Below, one piece after another: positions 1 through 10,935 of a DNA stretch of 64,000 nt; position 1 is the first letter of the stretch, and the number at the start of each line of letters is the position of its first letter. The position numbers were made by a program, and so were the translations under genes. The stretch comes from Casuarina equisetifolia (lineage: Eukaryota; Streptophyta; Magnoliopsida; Fagales; Casuarinaceae), in NCBI GenBank assembly GCA_028551475.1, contig CM052359.1, positions 14,819,583-14,883,582 on the forward strand, read 5' to 3'. The notes beneath the pieces are model-generated. The model saw nothing but the letters and a program-made list of their open reading frames with translations, searched no databases and was not told the origin of the DNA.

Positions 1-639
1 ACCACCACACTACCTACGAGGAGACCTTAGTGTGAAAGAAGCCTTTCCGTCCTCTACTGCATCACCGCCCTATGCTGCACCACGAAGCTCTCCGCAAGGC
101 ATGCATGCGGTTCTCTTACAGTTCAGTAATGGTCAGCCAGCTCAGGGGCTCCATGCTGCAACGAGATGTGTAAGGCAGCCAGTGATGAATCTGCTATGCT
201 CAAGCAGAACTGATTTAGTAATTGGCCAGTTAACCGTGTGGTCGAATAAATCATCAAATTTCTTCTTCTTCGATCCCCCTATGATGACGGAGAATAAGAC
301 ACAAGGCTTTTTCAAGGAAGCACCCTCTGATTCGCTAGATTTCACTTGGTTAACTTACACAATGCTTCCTTCTTGTACAACTCAAAAACTACCCTTGCAA
401 GAGTGTTCTGAATACTTAGACTGCACGTAACTCACTTTCAATACGATAACATGGGTTCTTACTCTAACTTGACCTTAATTCCCAAATGATTACTACTGCA
501 GACCTAAAGCACATCAATACCTCAACGCTGACTGGCCTTTAATGGGAGTAAGACTAGTCTTAATGGGGATGAGACAAAAGTCTGTTGCTACATGCTACTC
601 CTTGCTTACTCTCGTGCTATCCTTGGAATCGTAACATGT
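1..639. other. Unassigned left-edge sequence
   Basis: No gene or repeat is recognised here. An open stretch on the plus strand at 32-430 starts at GTG rather than ATG and resembles no family I know. The right part abuts the gypsy pol remnant, so it may be the tail of that element or its LTR, but no LTR boundary is visible. Confidence 0.3.
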
Positions 640-1622
640 GACCCTCCCATTTTAGACCTTGTCCCCAAGGTCAAATTTGGGAAAATGTTGTTAAAGGGTG
701 TCAAGCGCCTCCCACATAGCTTCCTCTAGAGACAACGCTTGCTACTAGATCGAAAGTTGTTGGTTGTCATACTAGATGCGTGTGCCAAGGATAGTGTGTG
801 AGGCAATTGAGGGATAGCTAATAGGATCTTGAAGTTGTGGAAGGATCATTTAGACATTGGAAAGCTGGTTAACAAACTTGCAAAGGCAAGAGACATGGAA
901 TATTGGGTGGATGTGGGAGTTAGAAGGCATTTTCAAGCAATAGGCAACTTGCCCCATTTTCACCAAGACCTCAAACAAACCTAAAAACAAGGAGAAAGTT
1001 TCAAAGTGAATCACATGGTGATTGAGGATTGATGATAGGGTTGCAAATGCAACAAAACCATGTCATGAACTTCAAAACTCAACTCACACCAATGTTTGTC
1101 ATAACATTTCTTCATGCAGACTTGAGCCATTCTCAAATGCTCTGTAAGGCTTTTAAAAGTTGCCTTCTTGTTGTAAAGTTCTCTATTAACTGACTCTAGA
1201 AAGGTGTTACTCATCATATATGGTAGTAAAGATGGAGGTGGCTTACCATAAATTGCTACATATGGAAAGATGCATGTGCTTATGTTGATATTGGTATTAC
1301 GGCAAAATTCTAGCCAAACAAGCCATTTTACCCATTCTCGAGGATGCCCATTGATGAAGCATTACAAATTTGATTGAATGGCTAGTAGCCTCAGTTTGGC
1401 CATCCATTTAGGGGATGATAAGTAGAGTTGTATGCGGAGCTAGTGCAAAACAAATGGAATAGCTCTATTTAAATGTTGACAATGCACCTTATTGTCCATA
1501 TAGGTTGAAAACCTCATTAAAGGAGAGTTGAGCTATTGTTATGGTGTTGTAAGGTTGGGACAAGGGTAGGAAATAGGCATACTTGGAGAGGTAGTCAACC
1601 ACCACCATTAAAGAGTCTTACC
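640..1622 (-). pseudogene. Ty3/gypsy integrase to chromodomain remnant
   Basis: Read on the minus strand from about 1620 leftwards, broken frames give the course of a plant Ty3/gypsy integrase. It begins with MVVVDYLSKYAYFLPL (integrase core), then a DGQTEA motif near 1400, then the C-terminal part RMAQVCMKKCYDKHW...LHLQPYHQSS (1011-1217). A stretch FPKFDLGDKV near 660-690 matches the end of the chromodomain tail. Several stops and frameshifts are present, so it is dead. No gypsy RT or RNase H lies to the right: the sequence switches to copia integrase at about 1622. The assignment to gypsy is firm from motif order; the lineage (chromovirus-like) is inferred. Confidence 0.75.
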
Positions 1623-2635
1623 TCACAATATGGGCAAAGGGGGCAAGGGTAGGGGAAGGGAGATGGGAATAGAAAGAGGTGAGGAAGTGGAGGTACGTAG
1701 TGTTTGTGCAAGAGGAAAGACAAACTCATCAAACAGGACATCAATAATGACATAGAAATAGTGGGTGGCAAGATAATAACATTGATAGCTAAGATAACTA
1801 GGAGGATAACCCATGAAGACACATGCAAAAGGCCGAGGGGCTAACTTATGAGAAGCATAAGGCCATAGATATGGGAAGACAATACAACAAAAAACATGCA
1901 ACTAAGAAATATCAAGGACGAACTAAAAAAAGGTCTGCTAAGGAGAGATGTGACCAATAACAAAGGTGGAAGATGGTTAATCAAGAAAACCACTATCTTA
2001 AATGCAAACTCCCAAAAATGAAAGGGAATAAAAGCATGTGTTAAAATAGCAAGACCAGTCTCCATTATATGATGGTGTTTCTATTTAGTTATTCCATTAT
2101 GAAATGGAGATTGTGGACAAGAAACATGTTAATGAATACCATGGGTTGCAAGAAAAACATGAACAACGAAAGAAAAAAACTCAAGAGCACCATCACATTG
2201 AATAGCACATAAAGGACATTGAAATTGGGAGCAAATAAAGGAATGAAGGGTAGTAAAAATAAAGAGAAACTGATCACGAGTAGTGAAAGGATAAAACCAT
2301 GTAAAATGAGAATGATCATTAATAAAGCATACGTAGTATTTATAATCATTATAATAATTTATAAGAGTTGGCCAAACATCAAGATGAACCAAGTCTAGGG
2401 AATAAGAAGCCCTAGACCAAGTAGGGGGATGGGGATGGGAATGGCAATGACTTTTACTAGTAGCACATGTCGTACAAAAGGGGGCAAAGGAGGAAGTAAA
2501 TGTAGTGCTCGTAGATGAAAAAAGACAAACAATAGCATCAGAGGAGGCATGGCCTAAACAGTGATGCCATATAGCAAGAGAATTGGTAGGCAAAGAATTG
2601 AAGGTTGAAGGTGACAAAATAGTGTTAGACAGCAA
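1623..2635 (-). pseudogene. copia GAG-pre-integrase and integrase fragment
   Basis: Minus-strand frames at 2129-2635 show WHHCLGHASSDAI (the copia pre-integrase zinc-binding His region), CTTCATSKSHCH (the paired cysteines), LDLVHLDVWP (first catalytic Asp of the integrase core) and YVCFINDHSHFTWFYPF. Frames at 1623-2065 continue with the integrase C-terminal part, including FACVFMGYPPSYLSYQCY and DVLFDEFVFPLA, which match the copia consensus of CVFLGYS and the HVVFDE.VFPF motif. Several frameshifts and stops separate the pieces. The product would have inserted element cDNA into host DNA; no intact protein can be made. Confidence 0.8.
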
Positions 2636-3066
2636 AATGTGATAGAGATTACAACTAAAGGTGTCGTGAAGGAGTATTTAACTAGTGTGCAAAAAGCGAG
2701 CAAGGAAATAAATGTCATAAAAGAGAGACACAATGATTATCATGAGCAAAATGAGAAACAAAAAGAAATTTCTTAGTGTTACCAGGAACAATTAGAACAT
2801 TAGTGAAACAAATATAAGAGGATCAAGAGATTGAAGAGTACCTACATGAATGATAGGGAGAAAGACCCCATCACCCACAATTAACTATTGAGTGCCAATA
2901 TAGGGCATGGTAGTGATGAGGCCAACAATGCTTTTAGTGACATGGTGAGTGGCATTGAAGTTAGAGTACTAAGAGGAGGTAACCAACGCGGGGGAGAGTA
3001 AGAGGCAAAAGGGATAATGGTGGGGGGGGGGGGAGGAGAATTATAATAAACATGAGGTAAGGAAGG

Positions 3067-4427
3067 TGTAAGGTATAATGACTAACCAAGAAGGGGGGCA
3101 TTGAATTGGTTTTCTAAGGAATAATATAATAATGTCCTAATTTTAATCCAACAATTAGATATCAATGATAACCAAAAGATAGACAACCACATAATTGCAA
3201 AGCAAGCATAGACAGCAAGAAAGACACGTAAATTTTCCACGGTGGTTCAGCCTTTTTCACCTACTTCCACCCTCTTTTTCTTCCAACTCAACCAGCTAGA
3301 TTCCTCTTTACTAACAAAGGTGAAGAAAACCCTCTTCACACTTTCAACTCCTCTTCAAAGAGTTATACAAGTCTTCAATTACAAAGATAACATTGACTCA
3401 ACCCTATTACAATTGCATTTCCTCAAAGATATATAATTTTAAAGGAATAATGTTATCAAAGAGCTAATCAAAGATATACAATGTCAATCCAAGCTCTAAT
3501 CACGAAACCTTAAATATTGTCAAATTAGGGTTTCGGATTTTTAGCTCTATTTATGTGCATATAATGTGTATAGATCAATTAACACATAAATGAGCAAATA
3601 AAAGTATATCACAATAAAAAAATCTTCAATGAATACCAACAAACACTACCCTAGATTGGTCAATAATATTGAATCAAATCAAGATAGCAATAAGTGAGTA
3701 ACTTCTCAAAGCTTCTTTTGATTTTCCAAATATGTGATCAATGATCCTTTTGATAAAGCCATCAAGACAAGCTTTTATATGAGAATTGAATACCCAAAGC
3801 CATTTAGGGTTTGTTGTCAAACTTGACACACCCATAAAGATCCTCCCGTTAGAATGTGAGAGGATTTCCATCAATCAACAGTGCTAGCTTCAAATTTCAC
3901 TCTAAATCAACTATTCTAACAATCAGTCCACTAAAAAATCTTCCTGTTAGAGAGTCGATAGCCTCAAATAGAGAGAGATATAGTCAGGTGAAGCTTCTCG
4001 AGTGTTTGAGAGATTAGGGCTTCATTCAAAACTGTCACAACCCTATATTAGGTCACTTAATTGAAACACCACCGTTAGCTTTTAGACAATCTTAAGTCAA
4101 CGCATCTTTGGACCACGTGGGTTAGGCCTTTAAACACTTTGCCGGCTGAGCTCCTAAATGGCCTACATATAAAATCAACCCAACATCATTTTCTCTTAAA
4201 AAATACTTCCATTAACAAAATAGACATCCTTTTTTAGCATAAATGAAGTTTCTTCATAAAAGAATATAGGAACCTGGTTACTTTATAATATCATTTATTG
4301 GTATTATAATTTGCGCATCTTTTACTTCTTTGATGTTCATTATTGCACATGAATATATGAAAAACATTTATACAAATATTATATGCAACCAAGAGTTTGT
4401 CACAACAAAACATACCTTTTTCCAACA
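3067..4427 (-). repeat. Solo LTR, Sirevirus-like family, subfamily A
   Basis: A 1361-bp LTR in reverse orientation. On the plus strand it opens TGTAAGGTATAATGACTAACC and ends TTTTTCCAACA. The 5-bp flanks GAAGG (3062-3066) and AAAGG (4428-4432) differ at one position, as expected of an aged target-site duplication. It shares its start, a primer-like motif (TTCCACGGTGGTTCAGCC), a TATA-like palindrome at 4285-4307 and its end with the LTRs at 8309, 12909 and 51544. No internal region adjoins it, so it is a solo LTR inserted in the copia element around it. Confidence 0.75.
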
Positions 4428-4495
4428 AAAGGTGGACTCGACAAAGGATTATGGGCTAGAAAAGGGGGTTGCATATAGTGGGTCAAATTAGCAGG

Positions 4496-5929
4496 TGATA
4501 ACTCTATTTTTATAGAGTTATTTTGACTATTTTAGGATATAAATAATACAAATTTTACAAGATAATATTTAATTTTTTATATATTTAAGTAAATTTGTGT
4601 TATTTATACAGTAAACCCCAAAAGAGCATGAGAAACAAAGGAAAAGAAAGCTACAAGATGGCACATAAAGAATAAAAGGAAAGGAAGAGACAATAGAAAG
4701 AAGGCAACGTGTAAAGTAGCAAAAAGAAGAAAAGGACAAAAAAAAAAAAGAAGTCAAAAGAAGAAAGGAAAGGTAACGTGTAAAAGAAAAGGAAAAGGAC
4801 AAGAAAGAAAATAAAGAAAAGAGCAAAAAAGTGAATTGTGAATAATCTAGGGCACGCCGCCTAAGGGAAAGATAAAAAAGGAGTAATGTGAATTAAAAGA
4901 GGGAGGCGCCGCACAAGAGAAAAAAAAAAGGAGAGAAAAGTGTGTGCTGCCACCGGAACCAAGGAAGAGAAAAAAAAATAAGGAAGAGAAAACCAAAGAA
5001 GAAAAAGAGAAATATAGGCGCGAAAGCTTCTCTCTATTTCATATCCTTCCTGATTTTGGTTTGATTTGTAAGAATTTTGTAAAGAATTTTTAAAGAAAAG
5101 ACAGTATGGTGATAACTTTCCCATTTTTCTATTTAAGATGTTTTGCTTAATTTCTACTATTGCTTTGGTTTGTTATTTCATTATGTTCTAAACCTCTTTT
5201 GTTAGAGCGAAGATGTAGCATAACTATAATGATGTGAATTTTATAAGTTTTATGCTTTGTAAGATATTTTATTTATGTGAGTTATATATTATTAAGTTTA
5301 ATGCTTTTAAGTGATTGGTCACCACTTGAATGATTTGTTGTACATGTTTGAGATTAAGAGGTAATAATATGCAATTATTTCTTATAATATATAACTATGA
5401 ATTAAATGTGGATAAACATATACCATGTTATTTATGTGGCTTTTAGTGATAAGATTATCAAAAAATTTATTGTAAACCAGGAATGTTCACAGATTCTAAT
5501 GTATTTGATTTGTTCAATTCACATATAGAGATATAGTAAATTAATGAACTAAATAGGTTTACTATACCTAGACATAGGATAGTAAATAAATTAAGAAATT
5601 CCATCATCACATAAGTATTATCATTCTTGTAAGCATAAACTATAGAAATTCATATTTAGCAATTATGGTGAAATTGAATACTCTAATATGTTTGTCATCT
5701 TGATTTTTATTACTTGGATTCGATTTCAATTAGTCTTGAGTTTTTGTTTTCAAAATTTTGAATTTTAATTCATCATTAACTACCTTTGGATTTGCTAGAT
5801 AAATTTTAGGATTAATTCATCGTTAGTACTTAACTAGTCTAGTATTTACCAATCACTGTAGGATGATACTTTTCTTATCATTATATTACTTGTTCGACAT
5901 GTTCACTTGCATCTAAATTTCACCAAATA
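4496..5929 (+). repeat. Solo LTR of the gypsy family seen at 53.7-60.3 kb
   Basis: This begins TGATAACTCTATTTTTATAG and ends ...TTCACCAAATA. Its last 200 bp (ACTTGTTCGACATGTTCACTTG and neighbouring sequence) and an internal block with CCTAGACATAGGATAGTAAA match the two LTRs of the gypsy element at 53746 and 59075. Flanks GCAGG (4491-4495) and GCAAG (5930-5934) agree at four of five positions, supporting a solo LTR insertion. The middle part carries a purine-rich stretch (about 4620-5010) not obvious in the other copies. Confidence 0.65.
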
Positions 5930-6045
5930 GCAAGTTGGACATAATGGGCTTGAGAGTGTAGTGATCTGAGGGAAGATGGTATTAGACCAAAAGGGTAGAA
6001 AAAAGCCAGATGGGGAGCCAAGAATAGGGGTAGTAAATTGGGCAT

Positions 6046-7180
6046 TTATACCTTTAGCGATAGGTGATGGCTAGTGACCGTGGTGGTGGCAACTTTGGCA
6101 GAATGGCATGCATTGCCATCCACAATTGCCACTAGCAGTGCAAAGTGGTTGGCAATTAGAACAGAGGGGTTTTGCATAAGTGGTGGTGGCAAAGCCAATG
6201 GTGGGGCATATGTTGACCTATTCACAATAAAGGGCAGCCAATTGGAGGGAAACCTGTTTTGAATTGTAAAGGCTGTAAGAGGTAGTGGGCCAGCCAACCT
6301 ATGGGTGGAAACATCAACTAGGGCCTCATAGGAGAGAGAGACACCATGGAGGTCCTCCCTAGACATTGGTGTGACCCTTACCGTGATAGAAAAGGCAATA
6401 AGAAAAGGGTGAAATTCGAAACCTAACCTACCAAAATTGTGGTTATGATATTTGATGTTGTTGAGGGGCTTGCTGATCAAGGTGAGTTGATTGGCTATAT
6501 GGGTGACTTGTTGAAGGAATTCCATGATGGTGCAACCACCATGACAAAAGGTTTGGAGCTTAAGATGAAGAGAGACAACTTGGGTAGTAGATTATGCCGC
6601 AAACATGGTGGCAAGAAATTGCCAAATGGCCATTGATGACAAGAAAGTGGTAAGTTAGGCAACAATTGATAGTGTAGAGGTGGTGATGAGCCACCCCATC
6701 ACCATACGATCATGGATGTGCCATTGTGCATAAGCTAGGTTAGGAACCTAGGTCAAAGCTCTATATAAGGTTGGATTGATTGAGTTGGTGTTAGAAGCAA
6801 AGTCAGGGGCAAGTAAATAGGTTAGGGTTTTGGGTTCAAACCCATCAACAATGGGTAGAAGCTATGCAGTATTAAAAAAAGGTTCTATCATGGTACACCA
6901 AATTATGTCATTGGTTTTATTCAGGTGTTCGGGAAGTCTAGGGGAGGAAAGGAGGGAAGGACTAATGAAAGAGATTGTTGAAGAAATATATGGGTCAAGT
7001 ACTTGGGTGGAATTGGTGTTATCTAAGCTAGTGTTGGAGGAAGTGGACATGATAATAGGCTAGGCTTTAAAGATTAGGCTATGGGCAGGTGAGAGGATCC
7101 AGGTCTAATAGAAAAGGAAGGAAAGAAAGAAAAAATGTTGTAGAGAAGAAAAAAAGAGGAAAGATTGAAGGAGCTTTCAC
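6046..7180 (-). pseudogene. copia gag fragment
   Basis: The minus-strand frame at 6046-6525 reads VTHIANQLTLISKPL, then GFEFHPFLIAFSITVRVTPM and SREDLHGVSLSYEALV. This follows the copia capsid (UBN2-type gag) pattern of an L..LG.EF.PF...I..R..P.s..eL...L..hE course. The frame then becomes low complexity, without a clear CCHC knuckle. The region to its right (6525-7180) is decayed sequence up to the primer-binding site. The product would be the capsid-like protein of the surrounding copia element; it is broken. Confidence 0.7.
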
Positions 7181-7187
7181 AAGTTAA

Positions 7188-7198
7188 GCTTGATACCA
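7188..7198 (-). other. copia primer-binding site
   Basis: On the minus strand this reads TGGTATCAAGC, one or two changes from the plant initiator-methionine tRNA complement TGGTATCAGAGC used by most plant copia elements. It sits directly inside the LTR that begins at 7201, in the right place and orientation for the gag fragment at 6046-7180. Confidence 0.65.
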
Positions 7199-7200
7199 AG

Positions 7201-7671
7201 TTGAGATTGTAAGAAGAAAGGTAAGAAGAAAAGAATCAATCGGAGAGGAAACACTTCTCACATAATGTATTATGATTCTTAACATTACAAAGTGTATTCT
7301 ACATGTATATATAAAGGAATAAAAGAATGCAATACCCCTATTCAAAACATTCAAGTGCTATGAGCATTATTATTGACACTTAGGTTACTATTGCTAACAT
7401 GTTGTATTGAGAGAGATGGCCTAGAGGAGTAAGGTTGAGATTGTAAGAAGAAAGGTAGGAAGAAAAGAATCAATTGGAGAGGAAACACTTCTCACACAAT
7501 GTATTATGATTCTCAACATTACAAAGTGTATTGTACACATATATATAAAGGAATAAAAGAATGCAATACCCCTATTCAAAACACTCAAGTGCTATGAGCA
7601 TTATTATTGACACTTAGGTTACTATTGCTGACAAGTTGTTTTATTGAGAAAGATGGCCTAGAGGAGTAAGG
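7201..7671 (-). repeat. Tandemly duplicated copia LTR (2 x about 235 bp)
   Basis: Two direct copies, 7201-7434 and 7435-7671, are nearly identical apart from scattered substitutions and a 3-bp length difference. Each holds an LTR of about 199 bp (minus-strand start TGTTAGCAATAG or TGTCAGCAATAG, with a TATATATA promoter-like stretch) followed by a 35-38 bp flank GAGAGATGGCCTAGAGGAGT. The left copy touches the copia primer site. This is the 5' LTR of the minus-strand copia element, duplicated together with a piece of its flank. Confidence 0.75.
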
Positions 7672-8308
7672 TAGCATCTATGACATGAATCAAGATTAAA
7701 AACACCTATTGATTAGGCTCTGTAGTGGCATGCTGCTTGATATCCATTTGTGAGACAAGTTAAGGCACACAAGTTTTGTTGCTTTTTGGCCAATTGATAG
7801 CAATATTTAATAGTAGAGAATGTCAATAAATTTCTCAAAAAGCTCCATTAGGTTTAGTAGGTAGCCTAAAACTTCCTTGCCAAAATTTTTGTGAATTTGT
7901 AGCCTTTTCTATGATAGTTGGTTTCGCAGTAAAAACATCTCATCCACCTTCATAAATTAAGAGATATAGATTATTAGGCCCATGAACTTATGTAACTTCA
8001 ATTTATTTATTTGTTTATGTCTTTTTTTTTCTCCTTTGGCATGTAAAGCATAAATACTCTTGAACATTTGTATGTGATTCCTTGCAAAAGTATGAATAGA
8101 ATATTAAAAGCCCTCAAAAGTCAATTTGTATGTTCTATTTTACATCATGTGGTTGCCTCCGACTAGCATTTGGTTCATCTTTTCATCTTTTCAATTTGTT
8201 TCCACATTTATTTTCATGGTATTAGATCCATGAGCTATGAATCCATACTAATTGTATCGTGTTGTGCATTTGGAATGAAGTCCTTTGTCCATGAATAAGG
8301 TTTAAATA
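7672..8308. other. Unassigned spacer between repeats
   Basis: AT-rich sequence with no long ATG-started frame and no recognised motif. It lies between the copia LTR and the LTR starting at 8309, and may be older transposon sequence. Confidence 0.3.
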
Positions 8309-10935
8309 TGTTAGGTATAATGGCCAACTAAGAAGAAGGGGTGAAGGGGGGGTTGAATTAGTTGTTTAGCTTAATGTCTATTTAATTCAGTTTCTCAAAC
8401 ACAACACTAAGTAACAATATAAACATTAAATACAAACAACAATCACAAACACAAGATTTACCATAATGGTTCGACATTTACACCTATGTCCATCATCTTC
8501 TTCCTTCAACTCAACCAATTGAAGTCCACTTTATTCACTGATTAGGAAAAAACATTCTCCTAATCCTTCCAATTCCTTCTTAAAGGAATCACATAACTTT
8601 AGGGTTACAATCAAAGGTTGTCTATGTTGGGTTTTATGGCTTAACAAGAAGTAGGGTTGAATTGGTTAAGATAAGATTCGGTTAGCCTCTTTAATACTTT
8701 AAAAAATGTTCTAAACTATGCTATAAAATGAACATGTAAGTCATAACAAAACAATAAGCAAACAAAAGTAAACAAAGGCAAGTAAGACACCAAATTTACC
8801 ACAGTGGTTCAACATTCAATCCTTGAGCCTTACGTCCACCCTCCTCTTCTTCAATCCAATTGATTGAAGTCTCCTTTACTTAATCTAGATTAAGAGAAAA
8901 TGTTTTCCCTAATCCAACAAACTCCTCCTCAAAGGAATTTCCAAATCTAGTTACAAGATATGATCAAAAGATTACCTAATAATATGATATTTTATAGGAT
9001 ATTGCTAATCAAATGAGCTATTCAAGTATGAATAATGAATATCAAAGCTTCTATCACAAAATCTCCAAATTAGGACAAACTAGGATTTTGGATTTCTCAC
9101 AATGGTTATGTGCAATATGTACTTTGAATGTAATTAGCATATAAACAAAGTCATACAAGGTACAATAAATGATAAAATCAAAGAATAAGCAGTCTAATCA
9201 CAATATCATTATAACCTTGTAAGCCACTGAGAGTGAATGATCTTAAATGAATAATTAGGTGAACTCAAAGAATGATTCTTAATAGAAAAAGAACTTCAGA
9301 TGCTCATAAATCGTCAACGTTTTCTTCAAAGATCAGCTCTTCTTAAACAGAGAGAGTAGAACTAGGATTTTGGACATTCAAACCTCAACTGTAGCCTTCT
9401 TCCCACTAGAATAGTGAATCACCCTTCAAATCAACTTCACATCTTCACTCTTAATCATAAATCTGACTGTTCTAACATCGATCTACTCCAAAATCCTCTC
9501 GTTGAGGATTTGATTGCCTAAGAAGCTTGACTTCTCTCTATCTCTCTTTCTCTCTTTCTCAGCTATCATATGTTCGAATAAAGTTAAGGCTTCATAGTCG
9601 AGCAGCTTAAGAGTAAGTCTTTCTAAATGAAACAATCTGTTTCATGCATATGGTAATAGCAAGCTGTGAGATCGAGCGCAAGCAAGTCGTGAGACCTTAA
9701 TAATCTAATCATGAAACTGTGAGTAAGTAAGTTGTGAACTCTTAATAAATGATCATAAGGCTATAAATGAGCATGCCGTGAACTCTTAATAAATGACTGA
9801 GAGGCCGTGAATAAACAAGCCATAGAGCCTTAGTAAACGAGCCATGAACAAGTAAGCCATGATTTGCTCTAAGAAGCAGTCTAGGTAACTTAGTTTGTAT
9901 GATCTTGATTCAATAAGATAATTTAGCTAGAGTTAATCACCAAATCATCACTTCTTAAAATGATCTTTGCTTTTAGATCATTAAGTACCTTCGTCCAAAT
10001 AAGAGTAAGTATCATAGTTCTTAAATATGATAAATCATATATTTAATATCATTCAAATAAGACATTTCTTAAAGGCATTATATGAAAATATTACTTAAAG
10101 AAATGTAGGAACCTTGCTACTTTATAATATCATTGATTGATATTATAATTTGTACACCTTTTACTTTCTATAATATTCTTTTACACATTTAAATATGAAA
10201 ACATTTTTCAAGGAATAATTCACAATAGATTTGGTCACAACAAAACCTTTATTTTCCAACAATCTCAACCTTGTTATAAGAGCAAATCCCCAAATAATAT
10301 AGACTTTGTGATGGATTTTGCTAATCAAAGAGCTTATTAAAGATATAGAGTACTAATCCAAGCTCTAATCACAAAACCTCCAATTTTTAGCAAATTAGGG
10401 TTTTGGATTTACAACAAAGCTTATATGTAAATAATAATCATAGTTCAATTAGAATATAAACAAGTGTATACAATAGTATATAATCACAAGAATATGATAT
10501 TTAAGGAATATCACCAAAGCTCTCCACAGAATCGCAATATCTAGATCAATCTCAATTTCTTTTCTTAATTTCACAATAGACTCATGCATGAACTCTCTTT
10601 GAACCATAGAATAGAACCTTTTATAAGAAATTCAAATAATAGAAGTTGATTTAAGGTTTCTATCAAACCTGACAACATCACAATCTTCTTCTCATTGAGA
10701 AAATAAGGTTGTTCCATCTTTAAGGATTTCAACTTAACATCTTAATCATCACATGATGATTTTGAGTAGCTTTCCTATCAATCAATCACTTCTTCTACAA
10801 ATCTTCCCATTAAGACTAGACATCTAGCTACAGAGAGAGAAAAAGGAGCGATCTTGTTCGAATTTAGGAATTAGGGCTTTGGTAACCTTAGGTTTTTCAC
10901 TTCTAATTCAGGTTCACTCATTTTTCATGCAATCA
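8309..10935 (-). repeat. Sirevirus-like LTR, subfamily A, interrupted by another LTR
   Basis: The LTR opens TGTTAGGTATAATGGCCAAC at 8309 and runs to 8624, where a second LTR (8625-10261) interrupts it. It resumes at 10262 (CTCAACCTTGTTATAAGAGC, compare 51885-51905 in the uninterrupted copy at 51544) and continues to about 10935. The expected TTTTTCCAACA end is missing. After 10935 a short fragment corresponding to the LTR start follows again (10936-11056), so the end was lost in a rearrangement. Confidence 0.65.
8625..10261 (-). repeat. Nested solo LTR, Sirevirus-like subfamily B
   Basis: A 1637-bp LTR in reverse orientation, TGTTGGGTTTTATGGCTTAAC to TTATTTTCCAACA. It lies inside the subfamily A LTR. 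Its leader (TTTTATGGCTTAACAAGAAG) matches the rc of the right end of the LTR at 54883-56531 better than the subfamily A copies, which read TATAATGGC. The palindrome ATAATATCA..TGATATTAT is at 10124-10146. The flanks (GTCTA and ATCTC) are a poor target-site match. Confidence 0.7.

Larger units (their letters stand above)
1623..7200 (-). mobile_element. Degraded copia element (gag to integrase), split by two solo LTRs
   Basis: A minus-strand Ty1/copia internal region. From right to left: a tRNA-iMet-type primer site (7188-7198), gag (about 6046-7000), a spacer, then GAG-pre-integrase and integrase (1623-2635). Two solo LTRs (3067-4427 and 4496-5929) sit inside it, each with near-matching 5-bp flanks, and the copia sequence resumes on both sides. 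Reverse transcriptase and RNase H are missing on the left, where gypsy integrase begins. Many stops show it is inactive. That the pieces belong to one element is inferred from strand, order and flank continuity. Confidence 0.7.

Noticed and set aside
32..430. A 132-residue open frame at the left edge
   Set aside because: It starts at GTG, has no recognised similarity and no plant gene context.
4569..5124. Two Phe/Leu/Ser-rich minus-strand frames
   Set aside because: They are translations of the purine-rich middle of the gypsy solo LTR.
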